64,000 nucleotides of DNA from Agapetus fuscipes (taxonomy: Eukaryota; Arthropoda; Insecta; Trichoptera; Glossosomatidae). Position 1 is the first letter of the stretch. Each line of letters begins with the position of its first letter. The stretch is taken from contig OX637345.1 of the NCBI GenBank assembly GCA_951799405.1, positions 9,238,001 to 9,302,000 on the forward strand. The letters run 5' to 3'. This document shows, piece after piece, positions 10,985 through 21,432 of the stretch. The notes beneath the pieces are model-generated. The model was not told the DNA's origin. It did no database searches and saw nothing but the letters and a program-made list of their open reading frames with translations. The position numbers were made by a program, and so were the translations under genes.

Positions 10985-11205
10985 CACACAAAAAAAAAAC
11001 CAGCTAGGTTTACTCAGCCTTCACAATAAATGATTACCAGCCCCCTCGAAAGATGAGAAACCTCCACTTCAAATTGGTTGGCGTAAAGCCAGCCCCCTTA
11101 CCAGTTAAAAATAAATAGCTTCTTCGTTATCGACGAAACCCTTCGTCGATAACTCGGCAAAAAGTTGCAATATAAGTAGTTCTTAGTTGCGTTTTATCTA
11201 TTAAC
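10985..11205 (+). repeat. SINE B, 5'-truncated
   Basis: Body and 3' end of SINE B: tttactcagccttcacaa, ggttggcgtaaagccagccc, then ataactcggcaaaaagttgc. The tRNA-like head is missing. Confidence 0.7.
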
Positions 11206-11455
11206 GCAGCGCAACTAAGCTACACATATAGTGTAACTACTTGCGTGAATCAATAAGATCATTATATATATAACTAAAATAATCTATTAAAAGCAGTGTT
11301 TTATTTTTACTCACGAACGCAAAAACCGCAACTAAGCTACACACAGGGCGTAACTATTTGCCGTTTTATCCCCGAAGGAGTCGCATGCGGCGAGTTGAAC
11401 CTATTTATTTTACAGGTAAGAGGACCGGCCTTACGCCAACCACTTCAGTTTATTG
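11206..11455 (-). repeat. SINE B 3' pieces around an inserted segment
   Basis: Complement of the SINE B 3' end at 11208-11248 and again at 11335-11450. Between them lies a segment (tgaatcaataagatcatta to actcacgaacgc) found almost unchanged at 61634-61706 next to another SINE B 3' end. Confidence 0.6.
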
Positions 11456-11892
11456 TATACACTTTACTGTCTACGCGATGGCAGAGTATTTACTTGATGC
11501 TGTATACTCGGGCTGCAGATATATTTGCACCCTCAGATGGCTTCCCTTGGCGATTTAATTAATAATTCCACCAGTGACCGCTCAGGCGCTGCGTGCAAAG
11601 CGACCTAAGAATTTCCAATTACTTGTTTGATTTGTCCGGAGCTTTGCACGCGCCCGAGCTTTTCATTTCCTTTTTTTGCACTCAGCTGTATATCTAGCTT
11701 TCTTTTATCACTGCCCTCTTCTTCTTTTCTCATTTCTTTTTTAATTTTTTTTTGTTCAGAAAAACCGCGAATATCCAAAAATTTATTAATATGCTTTTTT
11801 ACTTCATATAACTTAGTTTTCACCCTCTTTTCGATACAAGTTTAAAAAAAACAATACATTGAACTAATTGTTTTTATTGATTTCCGGATAAA
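11456..11892. other. No recognised feature
   Basis: Contains a pyrimidine-rich run on the plus strand (11640-11760). Open frames on both strands reflect composition. Confidence 0.35.
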
Positions 11893-12125
11893 ACTATGGT
11901 CTATTCGCAGTTTTTTTATTTGCTGACGTTTCGTTTTCACGAGCAGCAAGCATTCTCAAGGCTCTTCGCGGTCGCTCGCCGTTCGTAACTGGTTAGAAGT
12001 ATAATGCGCTTTCCTCATCTCCCTTCGTTCGGAGTTGCAGTTAACGAGTTAGAGGAGAATGTTGTATACCTACTCGTGAAAGCGAAACGTCGGCAGATAA
12101 AAAAACTGTAAATAGATCATGGTCT
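11893..12125. mobile_element. Foldback element P2
   Basis: Arms of about 55 bp: the left holds actatggtctattcgcag, ttgctgacgtttcg and acgag; the right holds ctcgtgaaagcgaaacgtcg and tagatcatggtc in reverse complement. One arm of the same family recurs alone at 57345-57415. No open frame. Confidence 0.7.
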
Positions 12126-12289
12126 ATCTTGGAAACTCACAAAAACTATTTGTTAAATAACACCGAAAGTTTCAAACTTTATTAAATAAGTAATTATTTG
12201 GAGGATTTTTTTTAATGTGAATCACACCCCACACACAAAACGGTAAACATAATTTTTAAGCCGTAGTTTAGTTTTTCTTTTTGCAAATA

Positions 12290-12545
12290 TATTTGTGAAG
12301 AGGAATTATATTCACATCAGCTTTTTTGCCTGGCCAGAATCAGGTATTAGTGTTGTTAATTAATAATTCTTCATTTGAATAGTTTAATGAATTATTAATA
12401 AGCAATTACCCAATCACATGCATTGAAGGAGGGTCAAAGCTATTATCAATAGGACACGACGCAGGCGGGGCTCGAACTTGCGATTGTTTAGATAACCCAA
12501 ATTTGAGTGCCTACAACGCCTTATCCCCTTGACCATACCAATGAC
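12290..12545 (-). repeat. SINE D (class II tRNA-like head), diverged
   Basis: On the minus strand the head reads atggtcaaggggataagg with a B-box-like agttcgagccccgcc, then an AT-rich body ending at tttgcctggccagaatcagg (plus strand). The gap between the boxes is long, as in Leu/Ser-type tRNAs with a variable arm. Confidence 0.6.
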
Positions 12546-12942
12546 ATATTTTACTTTACTGGTCCTCAACCAATTAATAATATTGTTTTAGTCTTCTTCA
12601 TCGCTGTTTGTTTAAATGAAGATTATATGGAAATAATCCACTTGATATTATGATCCTTGGTATCAGCTAATCCGGTGATTATCTATGATTGATGATATGC
12701 CCTAACTATCCCAGCAGCTGCTGCAAAACTGTACTAATTTCATTGACGGATAATATAATCACAGTCTCTGAATAATAAAATATACACATAATATAGATTC
12801 CTGAAGATAGTGTGAGGACCGAAAACGTGAGCAATTTATAATCAATACAAACAAGTGGAAGAAAAACAGTGCTTTGATAAATTATAATTGTTTTTATAAT
12901 CATTTGTAAGATTATATTAATTGTTACATGTTTTATTCTGAA
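12546..12942. other. Fragment with CTGAAGA-hairpin-GAAA motif
   Basis: Mostly unassigned. At 12800-12827 the plus strand has cctgaagatag, then gaggaccgaaaacg, followed by aaaaacagtgctttg, the same order as in the insertion at 723-904 on its minus strand. Confidence 0.4.
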
Positions 12943-13172
12943 AGTTCCTTGACTTATAGGTTGGTATGCGGCTGACTTTGCCAATGTCACCCCTGTTACA
13001 GGGAAGGACGGCAAGAGTTGCAGGGTTTATGTCCATTGAAGATTTGGTTTTTATGTTGTTGGTTCACATGAGGCATGTGCAAGCGCGAACTTATACGTGT
13101 CTGGTTGTGGGAATGCATGTAATGTGAATCTCCAATGTAACATATCTTTGCAATTTAGATTAGATTAGATTA
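12943..13172 (+). repeat. Family A repeat, internally shortened
   Basis: Has the head gttccttgacttatagg and a tail of tagat units, but lacks about 25 bp after gcggctgac, where it jumps directly to tttgccaatgtcaccc. Confidence 0.75.
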
Positions 13173-13293
13173 TATTAACAAAAATGATACGAGCATCGAT
13201 ATAAATATTTTATTTAGATCGATGGATACGAGTGAAGAAATCAAACTGAGAATATTGTCAGTTATGTAAATTTTAAATGTAATTAAATATTTG

Positions 13294-13390
13294 TGTTCCT
13301 TAATAGGTTGGTATGATGCTGACCATCCACACTGTAAAAAATGGTTCAGTTTGCTATTGTCATCCCTGTTTCAGGGAAGGTCGGCAAGAG
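13294..13390 (+). repeat. Family A head fragment fused to a LINE
   Basis: Only the first about 97 bp of family A survive (head to ggaaggtcggcaagag). The sequence then switches without a gap to a reverse transcriptase fragment, and the reading frame happens to continue across the join. Confidence 0.7.
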
Positions 13391-13942
13391 AAAAGATCAT
13401 ACAAACTGCTTGGGTTTGTTTTGAGATCTTGTAAGCCATTCCGAAACACTGCAGTGGCATTATGTCTTTATAAAGTTTACGTAAGACCAATACTTGAATA
13501 TGCTTGCCAAGTTTGGAACCCGCAATATATCATCTATGTCAATAGATTAGAGGCCATCCAAAAACGCCTCATCAGGACACTCTTGTACCGAGACGGTCTC
13601 CATCGAGAGCTTGCCGACTATCATACGGCGCTGCAACACTATGGTTTGTTTTCGCTCCAAGCGAGACGGAGTGTTCTGGACCTAATGTTCCTATTCAAAC
13701 TCATCCGGGGTAACGTGTCTTGCTCCGAACTCCTGTCTGAAGTGGGAATCCGAGTGCCTAGGATGACGTCAAGAAACACCAAAATCCAGCTCTATATTCC
13801 GTCTCACAGAACAAATTCATACGGAAACTCATTCCTCTTGAGAGCTTCGCGGTTGTTCAATGAAACGTTTAGTGAACTGGACATTTTTTACCAATCGACC
13901 AATACCTTGAAAAAGTTAACGACGGCCATACTTTGCCCTTAA
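13391..13942 (+). pseudogene. Jockey-like LINE reverse transcriptase C-terminal fragment
   Basis: About 184 residues open to the stop at 13940. SYKLLGFVLRSCKPF, RPILEYACQVWNP and NRLEAIQKRLIRTLLYR are the conserved blocks that follow the palm in Jockey/CR1-type proteins. The endonuclease and the catalytic palm are absent. The frame is intact from the fusion point onward, so the insertion is not very old. The 3' untranslated region and poly(A) follow. Confidence 0.85.
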
Positions 13943-14515
13943 TTCTTGATTAATGATGTAAAATAATAATAATTGTAATTGTAATAATAATAGAAACGTG
14001 TTCATGAAATATAATGAATTTTGACTAGAATTTTAGTGTGTAGGTATTAGTGAGTGAGAAAAATTAAAATTGTAATTAAAAATATTTGCATGTTCAAGTG
14101 AATGTAAGGCTGATTTGATATATGTAATTCTGTTTTTATCTCTTATTGTTTGGTGTCATTACGGTTATCATGATTATTTTAATAGGTTTTTATATTTTAT
14201 ATTTTGTGTTTGAAAAAAAAAAAAATATCTTACTATCATTAGTAGGTACTTATATTTATATTCTTTTTTTATATTCTTTTTTATTTTAATACTTATATTT
14301 AATGTCAACATTGTATGAAAAAAAATATCTTACTGTCATTAGTATTTATATTTATATTCTTTTTTATATTCTTTTTATTTTTAATACTTATATTTAATGT
14401 CAACATTGTAATTGGGAAGGTACAACATCAATTGGATATATTTTTATATTATTTTATATATTTTAATGTATTTTCCTGTTTTATTGAATAAATTATTTAA
14501 AAAAAAAAAAAAAAA
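13943..14515 (+). repeat. LINE 3' untranslated region with duplicated unit and poly(A)
   Basis: A roughly 110-bp unit (aatatcttactatcattagt to taatgtcaacattgtat) occurs twice, 14224-14415. The region ends in attgaataaattatttaa and an A run of about 16 (14499-14515), so this LINE family uses poly(A), unlike the ttacag- and att-tailed LINEs elsewhere here. Confidence 0.75.
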
Positions 14516-14625
14516 GAGTTGCACAGCTCATGATCATTTGCAATTGTTTCTTTGTGTTGTAAGTCCGCATGTGGCATGTATATTGTATAAACGACACCTT
14601 ATACGTGTCTGCTTACACAATAAAT
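14516..14625 (+). repeat. Family A repeat, partial
   Basis: Starts directly after the poly(A) run at agagttgca and keeps the central part (ttgtaagtccgcatgtggca, acgtgtctgctt) with one internal insertion. Tail lost. Confidence 0.55.
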
Positions 14626-15095
14626 AATAAAACACAACAATATTAATTATAAGGAAATTCACATGCTTGCGGCTCTGAAGTCAGGGAAGCAATCCCATTT
14701 TATCCTCAAGTTCGATCGTCTTCTGTTTTTCACCATTCCATACTCAAATTCTACTCCATATTTAAACTTTCTTATGCTCTTTACTCTCGACACAAACTTA
14801 TTAAAATCCTTTAGTTACAATCTTGAACAAATTAGCTTTCCATCCCTCATTTGTTCATCGCTAAGCCGAACTTAGCAGAGCTCAGTTTAATATTTCACAC
14901 CGGCAGCACTAAGCGGCAGACTAATCATTTATGCTCGCTGTAATGTTAGCCCGCTGCTGCAATTGCTAAAGCGACTCTCGCGGCAAATCTTGTTCCAGTG
15001 CAATCTCAAAATCTGTGCCCAAGCTGTAATATAACACTTTAACCCTCTCAGACCATGGGCAAGTTTAAACATTTCCACAAAAAAGTTATGATAAG
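14626..15095. other. No recognised feature
   Basis: Includes a less AT-rich stretch at 14870-15050 without a family match or usable frame. Confidence 0.35.
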
Positions 15096-15215
15096 CAAAA
15101 AAATGGTTAACTCCCCCAATTTATGGTTTTAGGGAAGGATGGCAAAAGTGCCCGGGTTTATGTTTATTTCAGATTCGTTTTGTTTTTGTTTTGAGTGGTA
15201 GGTACCTATTCTCCA
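15096..15215 (+). repeat. Family A repeat, diverged fragment
   Basis: aaaatggttaactcccccaa followed by agggaaggatggcaaaag and gtttatgtttatttc aligns with the family centre; both ends are lost. Confidence 0.45.
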
Positions 15216-15318
15216 AAAGCAGAAGACCTTTCACTTCATGTAAGTAATTAAAATTATGGAAATGATACACAATTAATAGGAGGGCGTTTTGTAGATTGCG
15301 AAAACCTAGCCACATACC

Positions 15319-15950
15319 CGATGTTTGTGACCCAATCCAGCAGTGATTCTAGATTTCCCTGTTCGTCCACTAGAGAAAACAGCAAAAACCCGAAGTTACT
15401 GACTCGGTGCAATGTCATCGAGATGCGCTTTACCTCGTGCTAATCACCAAAAATGTGCTGATGGCGTCCTCAATCGACTGGGAGGAGATCCAGTTCGGGG
15501 TCCACGTAGGAGGCGCACAAGCGCCTGAAGACTCGATAGTTATCCCTTGTGGACACGAAGTCGGCGTAACCTATGGGGCTTATTCCCGAGCTCACCGCTG
15601 TAAAAAGCGCATTCCGATCAGAATGTCTGGGCGGGCAATCCCACAGTAAGTATGTGGCGCACATCCTGCGTGACCCCGCCGCACGCGCATTCCGCCGTGG
15701 ACGAGATACGAAGCTTGAATAGGGTGGCGTTGAAATTGCCATTCCCGTATTAAGTCTACAGAAATTTCCGCCATTTAATCCCTTTTTTCTCTAGTGGACG
15801 AATAGGTAGATCTAGAATCACTGCTGGGTTGGGTCACGACCATCGGGAAAGCTTTCCGCCAGTAAAAAAATATAGGATTGCATGAGCGTTCTGTGGTGCG
15901 CTTCCCCGGATGGAAGTGTACAAACGGAACGGGTATGAGGATGGGTTTTG
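15319..15950. mobile_element. Inverted-repeat-flanked LINE fragment (repeat E)
   Basis: 15322-15375 (cccaatccagcagtgattct onward) is the approximately 90% reverse complement of 15786-15838. Between them the minus strand encodes pieces ending in a CxC...H...C zinc-finger-like motif (AECACGG, then HILWDCP with one frameshift), which resembles the C-terminal CCHC region of R1/I/Jockey-type LINEs. The outer segment to 15950 matches 47280-47400. Frames are broken. Confidence 0.55.
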
Positions 15951-16364
15951 CGCAACTACCTTTTTAAATCACGGGTGCGTGAAGCATAATATAATAAAAA
16001 TAATAATTGGAAGAAAGAAACTAGGGACATGATTATTGTGAATCCGCAGCGGATGCAGCTGGGCAAAAAAGTAGCCCAAAATCTCTCAAAGGTGGAGAAA
16101 TTTGTATTAAATCCACAGAAGTTTCCAACATTTCTCCATGTCCACATCCCTTGCTTCTTACATAATTTGTGATTCACATTATGCCCCGCGCTACAGCACG
16201 TAGCGGCTTGCAAGCCACCGCGTCGTATCGCGGCTGTTCGCGTAGCCGTCAGAGCATTCCCGAGGAGCGGGAATAACTGCACCAGCACTTCTAGACGTCG
16301 GGCGTGAAGCATTGTTCTAGAAATGGTCCTTTACTATAAGTATAACATAATATTAACGTTCGTA
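15951..16364. other. No recognised feature
   Basis: A GC-richer patch at 16180-16310 contains a 118-codon minus-strand frame (15956-16312) without any family I recognise or plausible codon bias. Confidence 0.3.
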
Positions 16365-16512
16365 ATTTTGTTTTAAAGATTTTAATCTTTTAACTAAAGT
16401 CTATAGTGAAAATAAACAGTGTTTTGCTTGAAAAAATTTCATCCAAAAATTATAAATTGAAACAAAATGAATTTTCACAGTGTTAATACACAAACAATAC
16501 AAAATATACATA
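16365..16512 (-). repeat. Second copy of the 723-904 insertion family
   Basis: Reverse complement shares attgtttgtgtattaacact, aaaattca, acactgtttattttcac and a hairpin-forming aaagattaaaatcttt with the insertion in the first LINE. It lacks the end that holds the CTGATGA motif. Confidence 0.6.
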
Positions 16513-16590
16513 ATATTAACATTGTTACTCAACCATAGCGGTTTTCCAATAAACTATGATGAAATTATGAACTAAAACAGTTTCTTTAAA

Positions 16591-16892
16591 TAACCTATAA
16601 TCTAAGTTGCAAGGATTTTGTTACAAATGTGTAATATAATCTATAATCTATAATCTAAGTTGCAAGGATATGTTCATTTAAAGCTCTCAGATGTATGCCC
16701 ACAAACCAACAAGTGTAGTTCGCGCTTACAAATGCTGATTGTGTACTTACAAATAAAATCCAAACCTCAAATGAACATAAGCCCCACATCTTTTGCCGAC
16801 CTTCCCTGAAACAGGGGTGACATTGGCAAAGTGAACCATTTTTTACAGTATGGGTGGTCAGCCTCATACCAACCTATAAGTCAAGGAATATG
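16591..16892 (-). repeat. Family A repeat with duplicated tail, adjoining a LINE 3' end
   Basis: Two successive tail pieces (ctaagttgcaagg at about 16600 and 16660) separated by ctataat tandem units, then the full family body to the head. On the minus strand it follows the LINE stop codon and untranslated region of 16893-17483 in the same orientation. Confidence 0.8.
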
Positions 16893-17483
16893 AACAATAA
16901 ATTACATTTAAATATAAAAAAGAACAAAACCTTACAAAGAAATCTATACAAAAAAAGTCAAAAATTTCCTATGCAAAAAATGTAGCAAATGAATACACCA
17001 ACATTAGAAATCAACATTGCAGATAAGCCGCCACTTCTTCCTGTCCTTGCATACTTCTTTCATTTCATCCAGAGTCATAACCTTTTTCATACAAGTCCTC
17101 CTTTTATTATGACTCTGGATATCCCATTCATTCGCTATTTCAGAGATTTGATCCTTCCATACTTTTCTCGGTCTTCCTCTACCACGACATCCATCTATTC
17201 TAGCAACATATACTTTCTTCGTCAATCTTTCATCACTCATTCTCTCCAAATGCCCGAACCATCTTAACATACTTCTTTTAATCTTCACTTTCACACTTTC
17301 CCTTACACCACATTCTTCTCTTACAAAATCATTCCTCACCCTGTCACTTCGTTTTTTCCCAATCATACTTCTTAGATAGTCCATTTCTACTGTATGGACT
17401 TTACTAATTTCCCTTTCACTCACCGTCCAGGCTTCACTTCCATACATCAAGGTTGGCACTAGTATACCACCGTGCACCGCCAA
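16893..17483 (-). pseudogene. LINE endonuclease/reverse transcriptase C-terminal fragment plus 3' untranslated region
   Basis: The coding part (17004-17483, 159 residues) has LVPTLMYGSEAWTVSEREI, MLRWFGHLERMSDERL and GCRGRGRPRKVWKDQI, the standard post-palm and C-terminal blocks of RTE-like elements. The upstream part of the protein is missing, so the copy is 5'-truncated although the frame is clean. About 110 bp of untranslated region lead into a family A copy. The last 68 codons, the untranslated region and family A recur together at 51264-51836. Confidence 0.85.
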
Positions 17484-18424
17484 TCTAACATTTTTTGAGT
17501 AAAATATTTGAATTTAAATGTAATGTAACGAGATGAGTTTGTTTGTTTGGTAGAATGGAACATTGTATTTAAATTTGAATGGAAAAAGGAAAACAAAAGA
17601 ATGCAGAAAGAGGGAAGAAGCTTGCCTGGCGTGAGAGCCACAAGCATGTGTAATTAAGAATAATTAATATTATTGTGCTGTGGTTTATTGTGTATACATT
17701 GTGAAAGGAATAAAAGTAAACATATTAAAGTGGCTGTTACATTATTAATTGTGTCAATCAGCAGGACAGAGGAAAAACCCTCACAGTAAATATATTTGAA
17801 ACTAAGATTAAAGATGTATAGACAGGAAAAAAAACAAGTTTTTTGAAAACGATGGATGCAACTTCAATAAAACTTTAAGAAAGCCGTTCACAAATACCTT
17901 TTTTTACTTCTATACAAAATGACTAACTACCGCAATCCCCTTTAAAATCATCAATTCTCACAAGTTTGTCCTTTTCATTCAGTATATATGCTTGAAACAC
18001 CCGGGTTATATTCCTTGTTTACCTCATCTTACACCTTCCCTTATATCAATTTGCTCCCTCGCTCCACTACACATTCATCCCTCCCGCCTGCGCTGGGCAC
18101 ACTCCACAGTTCATTTGTTTGTCCACAGTGACTCCTTGTATTTGCTCCACTCTCCCCTAGTATGTGCACAGTTCTATCTGTTGATGCCACTTTTGCCACC
18201 TGCACCCCTTTCTTGCCACCCATACACCCTTTTTGGGGTGGCAAAACTCGCTCTCCCGTCAGCGCTATGTGAAAAGACTTGCCTGGGAAACGTCAACCAA
18301 CAAACCTGTGAATGAGTTCAAGAAATGTAGGTGGGAAGCGCTGGGATGAGGGCGAATTTTGTACACGAAAAAAATATGATAATGCGTGTGAACGTTCAAG
18401 CAATTTATAAAACAGCAATCATTT
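17484..18424. other. No recognised gene; pyrimidine-rich middle
   Basis: 17484-17930 is AT-rich. 18000-18250 is rich in C and T on the plus strand (for instance cccctttcttgccaccc) and open in several frames because of that. No conserved family, splice signals or start context that I can defend. Confidence 0.35.
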
Positions 18425-18500
18425 GTGTCTATAATCTTAGTTGCAAATATGAATTTCAAATTAAGTATTAAATGCAAGTTCGCAAACAAATACGTTTAAG
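18425..18500 (-). repeat. Family A tail fragment
   Basis: ctataatcttagttgcaaat and aagtattaaatgcaagttcg keep only the 3' third of the family. Confidence 0.5.
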
Positions 18501-19530
18501 TTGGTAAGTGTGTTTGTATAATCTATGTGCAAAACTACATTAATAATTATAATGTCACACGTTTGGATTGCTAGGGAAATGGCAAACAAAGATTACGATA
18601 TTGGTTGTGAAGAACCGTAGTCACACACCGTCATCAAGAGAACAACCAACAAATCAAAAAATTACCAGAGTGAATTAAATATAAAGTTTTAGGTGGCGTA
18701 GCTATGATGGGGTGAGGGATTTGGTAAAGGTTAAGATACAAATGAATTTATCTATATGAACAATATGGTATTTGCATTAGTGAGGAATTCTGTAAAAAGT
18801 CTATAATTTTGATAGATTACGATTAGCATATTAACAAGGTACTGATTTCAAGTCCATAATAAAATTGCATGCTTTTACATTTGAAAAAGAATTTTCGAAA
18901 AATTTTACCGGTTTCGAAACGGATATGTGATCCGTTAACGGAGTTTGTAGCCCCCGTGACGTCATTTTCTTGTATCGACACCGTTGCTAGTATTGTGATG
19001 GCTATAAGATGCATAAAGAAAATGACGTCACATACGAAAATTCAATCCAAAACGCGTTTTGGTGCGAAAATTCAAACTTAATTTTTTTAAACATTAATAA
19101 CTTTGTTAAAACACAAATAAAATTTTGTGATAAGCAAATAAAAAGAACTTTGGATGTACAAGAAAAAAAGATTGTGAAATTTCCCTTTCGGCTTTAAAAA
19201 CGTAATTTAGTTTTGAAAAAAAAGAAGAAGAGAATTGTGGGACGAGCTAGTCCGAATGCCAGCTACGGTACGTTTGATAAATAAACGCCCGGCTCTCTGG
19301 TACACAACACGACCGCTTGTATAGCCAGCTCCCTGACAAGATTTATACTAGGATATGTGCTTCAGTAGTGCTGCTATTCAGAGACAATCCTGAGCTAAGC
19401 TCTCATTAATGATTCAAGTTGTAGTCTTTCCTAAAGTTCAATTTAATTTTTTCATTTTTTTCATTTTCTTATATGTAGGTACTTTTATTTACAAACTTTG
19501 CCTTTACAAGAGAAGTTCAAAAAACATTTT
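18501..19530. other. Unassigned; contains an inverted gtgacgtcattttctt pair
   Basis: 18956-18971 and 19016-19031 are exact 16-bp inverted copies (gtgacgtcattttctt and its complement), each with a CRE-like tgacgtca core. Nearby ccgttaacgg (18932-18941) is itself a palindrome. The remainder is AT-rich without a family match. Confidence 0.45.
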
Positions 19531-19800
19531 TTTAACCCAGCGGTTCTCGAACCACTGAGAACTGGCACTTCCGAGACCTTACTAGAATACTCGAGCAATC
19601 TCGACCAATACAAATACAATAAGAACCTAACATCTAGAGACTTCACAAACCTATCACATACACTAACACAGATAAGCAAAAACACACAGACACACAATTA
19701 AGTTACACAATTTGTAACTAAATGCTCGTAAGTCCCTGAAGGTTTGTCATGTGCTATATTTTGTTTCGATAAATATGTAATCTATGAGTCATGAGTCATG
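19531..19800. other. Possible single hAT terminus, otherwise unassigned
   Basis: cagcggttctcgaaccactg at 19538-19557 resembles a hAT terminal repeat of the type at 37016, but no matching second end or duplication was found. Confidence 0.3.
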
Positions 19801-20250
19801 CGCGCTTCCAGTATCCACCTATGACTTGTATACAAAATGGCTCACTCAGTATAGCGCCAACAGACTGAGGACGTGCCGAAGAGCCATTGATAGGAGGATG
19901 CTGGGAATCAGCCTCAAGGACAGGGTTCCGAACCAGAAGATCCGTAGACGCACTGCTGTGACTGATGTTGTACGGAGAGTGGCCTACTGAAAGTGGCACT
20001 AGGCTGGTCAAGTGGTCACGTCGCAAGGCAAGACCATGACAGGTGGCTGAAAAGGATCGTCCAGTGGCGGCCCAGAATCTCCAAGCGGGGAGTGGGGAGA
20101 CCCAAACTAAGGTGACTGGACAACATCAAGGAAACTGCAGGTAGATGATGACTAAACACAGCAGCTAATTGACAAACATGGTGAAGTTTTAGTAGGCCTT
20201 CGTCCAGGAGTGGGCTGAGAAAGGCTGAGGGAGAAGAAGAAGAAGTATGT
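19801..20250 (+). pseudogene. LINE C-terminal tail with aag-repeat end
   Basis: Broken frames give RLRTCRRAIDRRMLGISL, DRVPNQKIRRRT and RRVAY, then, after a stop, KWHWAGQV and WRPRISKRGVGRPKLR. These are the familiar end blocks of RTE-like LINE proteins (RxMLGxxLxDR, KWxWAGHxxR, GRPxxRWxDDI). Several premature stops (for example at 19988). The copy ends in gagaagaagaagaag. The final part matches 4253-4440. Confidence 0.8.
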
Positions 20251-20310
20251 GATCCACTGTACCTACGGCACGTACAACTCACCTCGATTGCGTAAATAAA
20301 TAAAAAGTAT

Positions 20311-20666
20311 TGTTGCGAACTTGGAGTACGTGCGCTTGTACACACAGGAAAATTATTACATATGTACATACACTGAAGCACGTAATATATAATCATCTAT
20401 GAGTATTCGTGCCTTGGAATGACATTCTAGTGATTGTGGGTGCGTAAATGTTCTGGAGATGGAATAGTCCAGAAATCGGGAGAAAGATCTCTCCGTTTTA
20501 CTATATAAGAGGTGAAAATGGTAGGACAGCAAGCAGTCGCAAGAAAGCACTTTGCTAAGTAACACATATAACAAGTGACTCTCAAATTGTGAATTGTGAA
20601 AAATAAATTATGTTAAAATAAATTCCGGCATTTTAATTAAGAAGAATCCAACAGAAAACGTAAACA
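20311..20666 (+). mobile_element. Solo LTR, retrotransposon family 2
   Basis: Starts tgttgcgaac and ends aaaca, with the 4-mer gtat on both sides (20307-20310 and 20667-20670). Internal promoter-like tatataaga at 20502 and poly(A) signal aataaa near 20602 sit in the right order. A relative on the minus strand lies at 50611-51032. No internal domain remains nearby, as expected after LTR-LTR recombination. Confidence 0.8.
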
Positions 20667-20670
20667 GTAT

Positions 20671-21033
20671 GGAACTATATGACTTCCTAGGAGTGCCATC
20701 TTGTATTCCATACATTTTCGGTTTACACACTACACAGTCTAGGCGAGTATCACGGAGTGTCTTATACACTGTCTACTGGGCCCGTATTTGCACTAGAAAA
20801 TGTAAGCAAACTCAACCTAAAGTCGTTCCGTTTGGCAAACTCTCATATGTAACGCAAAAACATCCTAGTAAATAGTTAGAGGAGAGTTTTTACTACCAGG
20901 GATGTAGAGAATAACGGGTTTCTGAATGTGTTTTCAAAATAATATCCGACGTAAGAAATATATATTACGATAGGATTTGTTACTATTTCCATATATATTA
21001 TTGGGTATTGATTTTAAAAATGTAATTTATTAT
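20671..21033. other. No recognised feature
   Basis: Unassigned sequence between two solo LTRs; not related to the internal region of the gypsy element at 28-33 kb as far as I can see. Confidence 0.35.
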
Positions 21034-21432
21034 TGTTACGAATTTAGGGTTCAAAAGTCTTTCAATTAAAAATACTGGTCTTCTTATACAGTTGTTTATT
21101 TCACACTTTTAATAATTTATTTTCACAAAGGTAGTCTCGACTATTCCGTTACACTTGGTTTCTGTTTACTGGTTAACTTAGTTCAATGTAGTTGTAACGC
21201 TCGTAGGATACTGGCTCTGCAAGCATCTCGCACCCTTCTTATACTCTTCAAAACAGTACAATCTAGATCTATATTTGCTAGACAGTTCGAGAAAGGCGTA
21301 GTAATCATTATTTCTCGATGCTTCAAGTATTTTTATTCAATGGTTCCTACCCAAACAATACAATACAGAATTCCTATAACTATAACTAATATCTACTTAT
21401 TTTTAATATTTATATTTCAAATTTACATAACA
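21034..21432 (-). mobile_element. Solo LTR related to the 28-33 kb gypsy element
   Basis: Runs from tgttacgaatttagggttc to ttacataaca in the same order as the LTR at 32732-33247 (shared blocks gaacc-like start, tttctcgatg, aatacagaattcctataac), but clearly older. It supplies the true LTR end (cataaca), which defines the boundary of the young element. Flanking ttat and gtat do not match exactly. Confidence 0.75.

Noticed and set aside
11880..12130. P2 as a true hammerhead ribozyme
   Set aside because: It has gaaacgtc but cttgagaa instead of the CTGAnGA core, so it does not meet the consensus.
18000..18320. 107-codon frame in C/T-rich sequence as a gene
   Set aside because: Openness follows from pyrimidine bias; no conserved motif.
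19538..19557. hAT element starting at cagcggttctcgaaccactg
   Set aside because: No second terminus or 8-bp duplication was found nearby; kept only as a possible relic.
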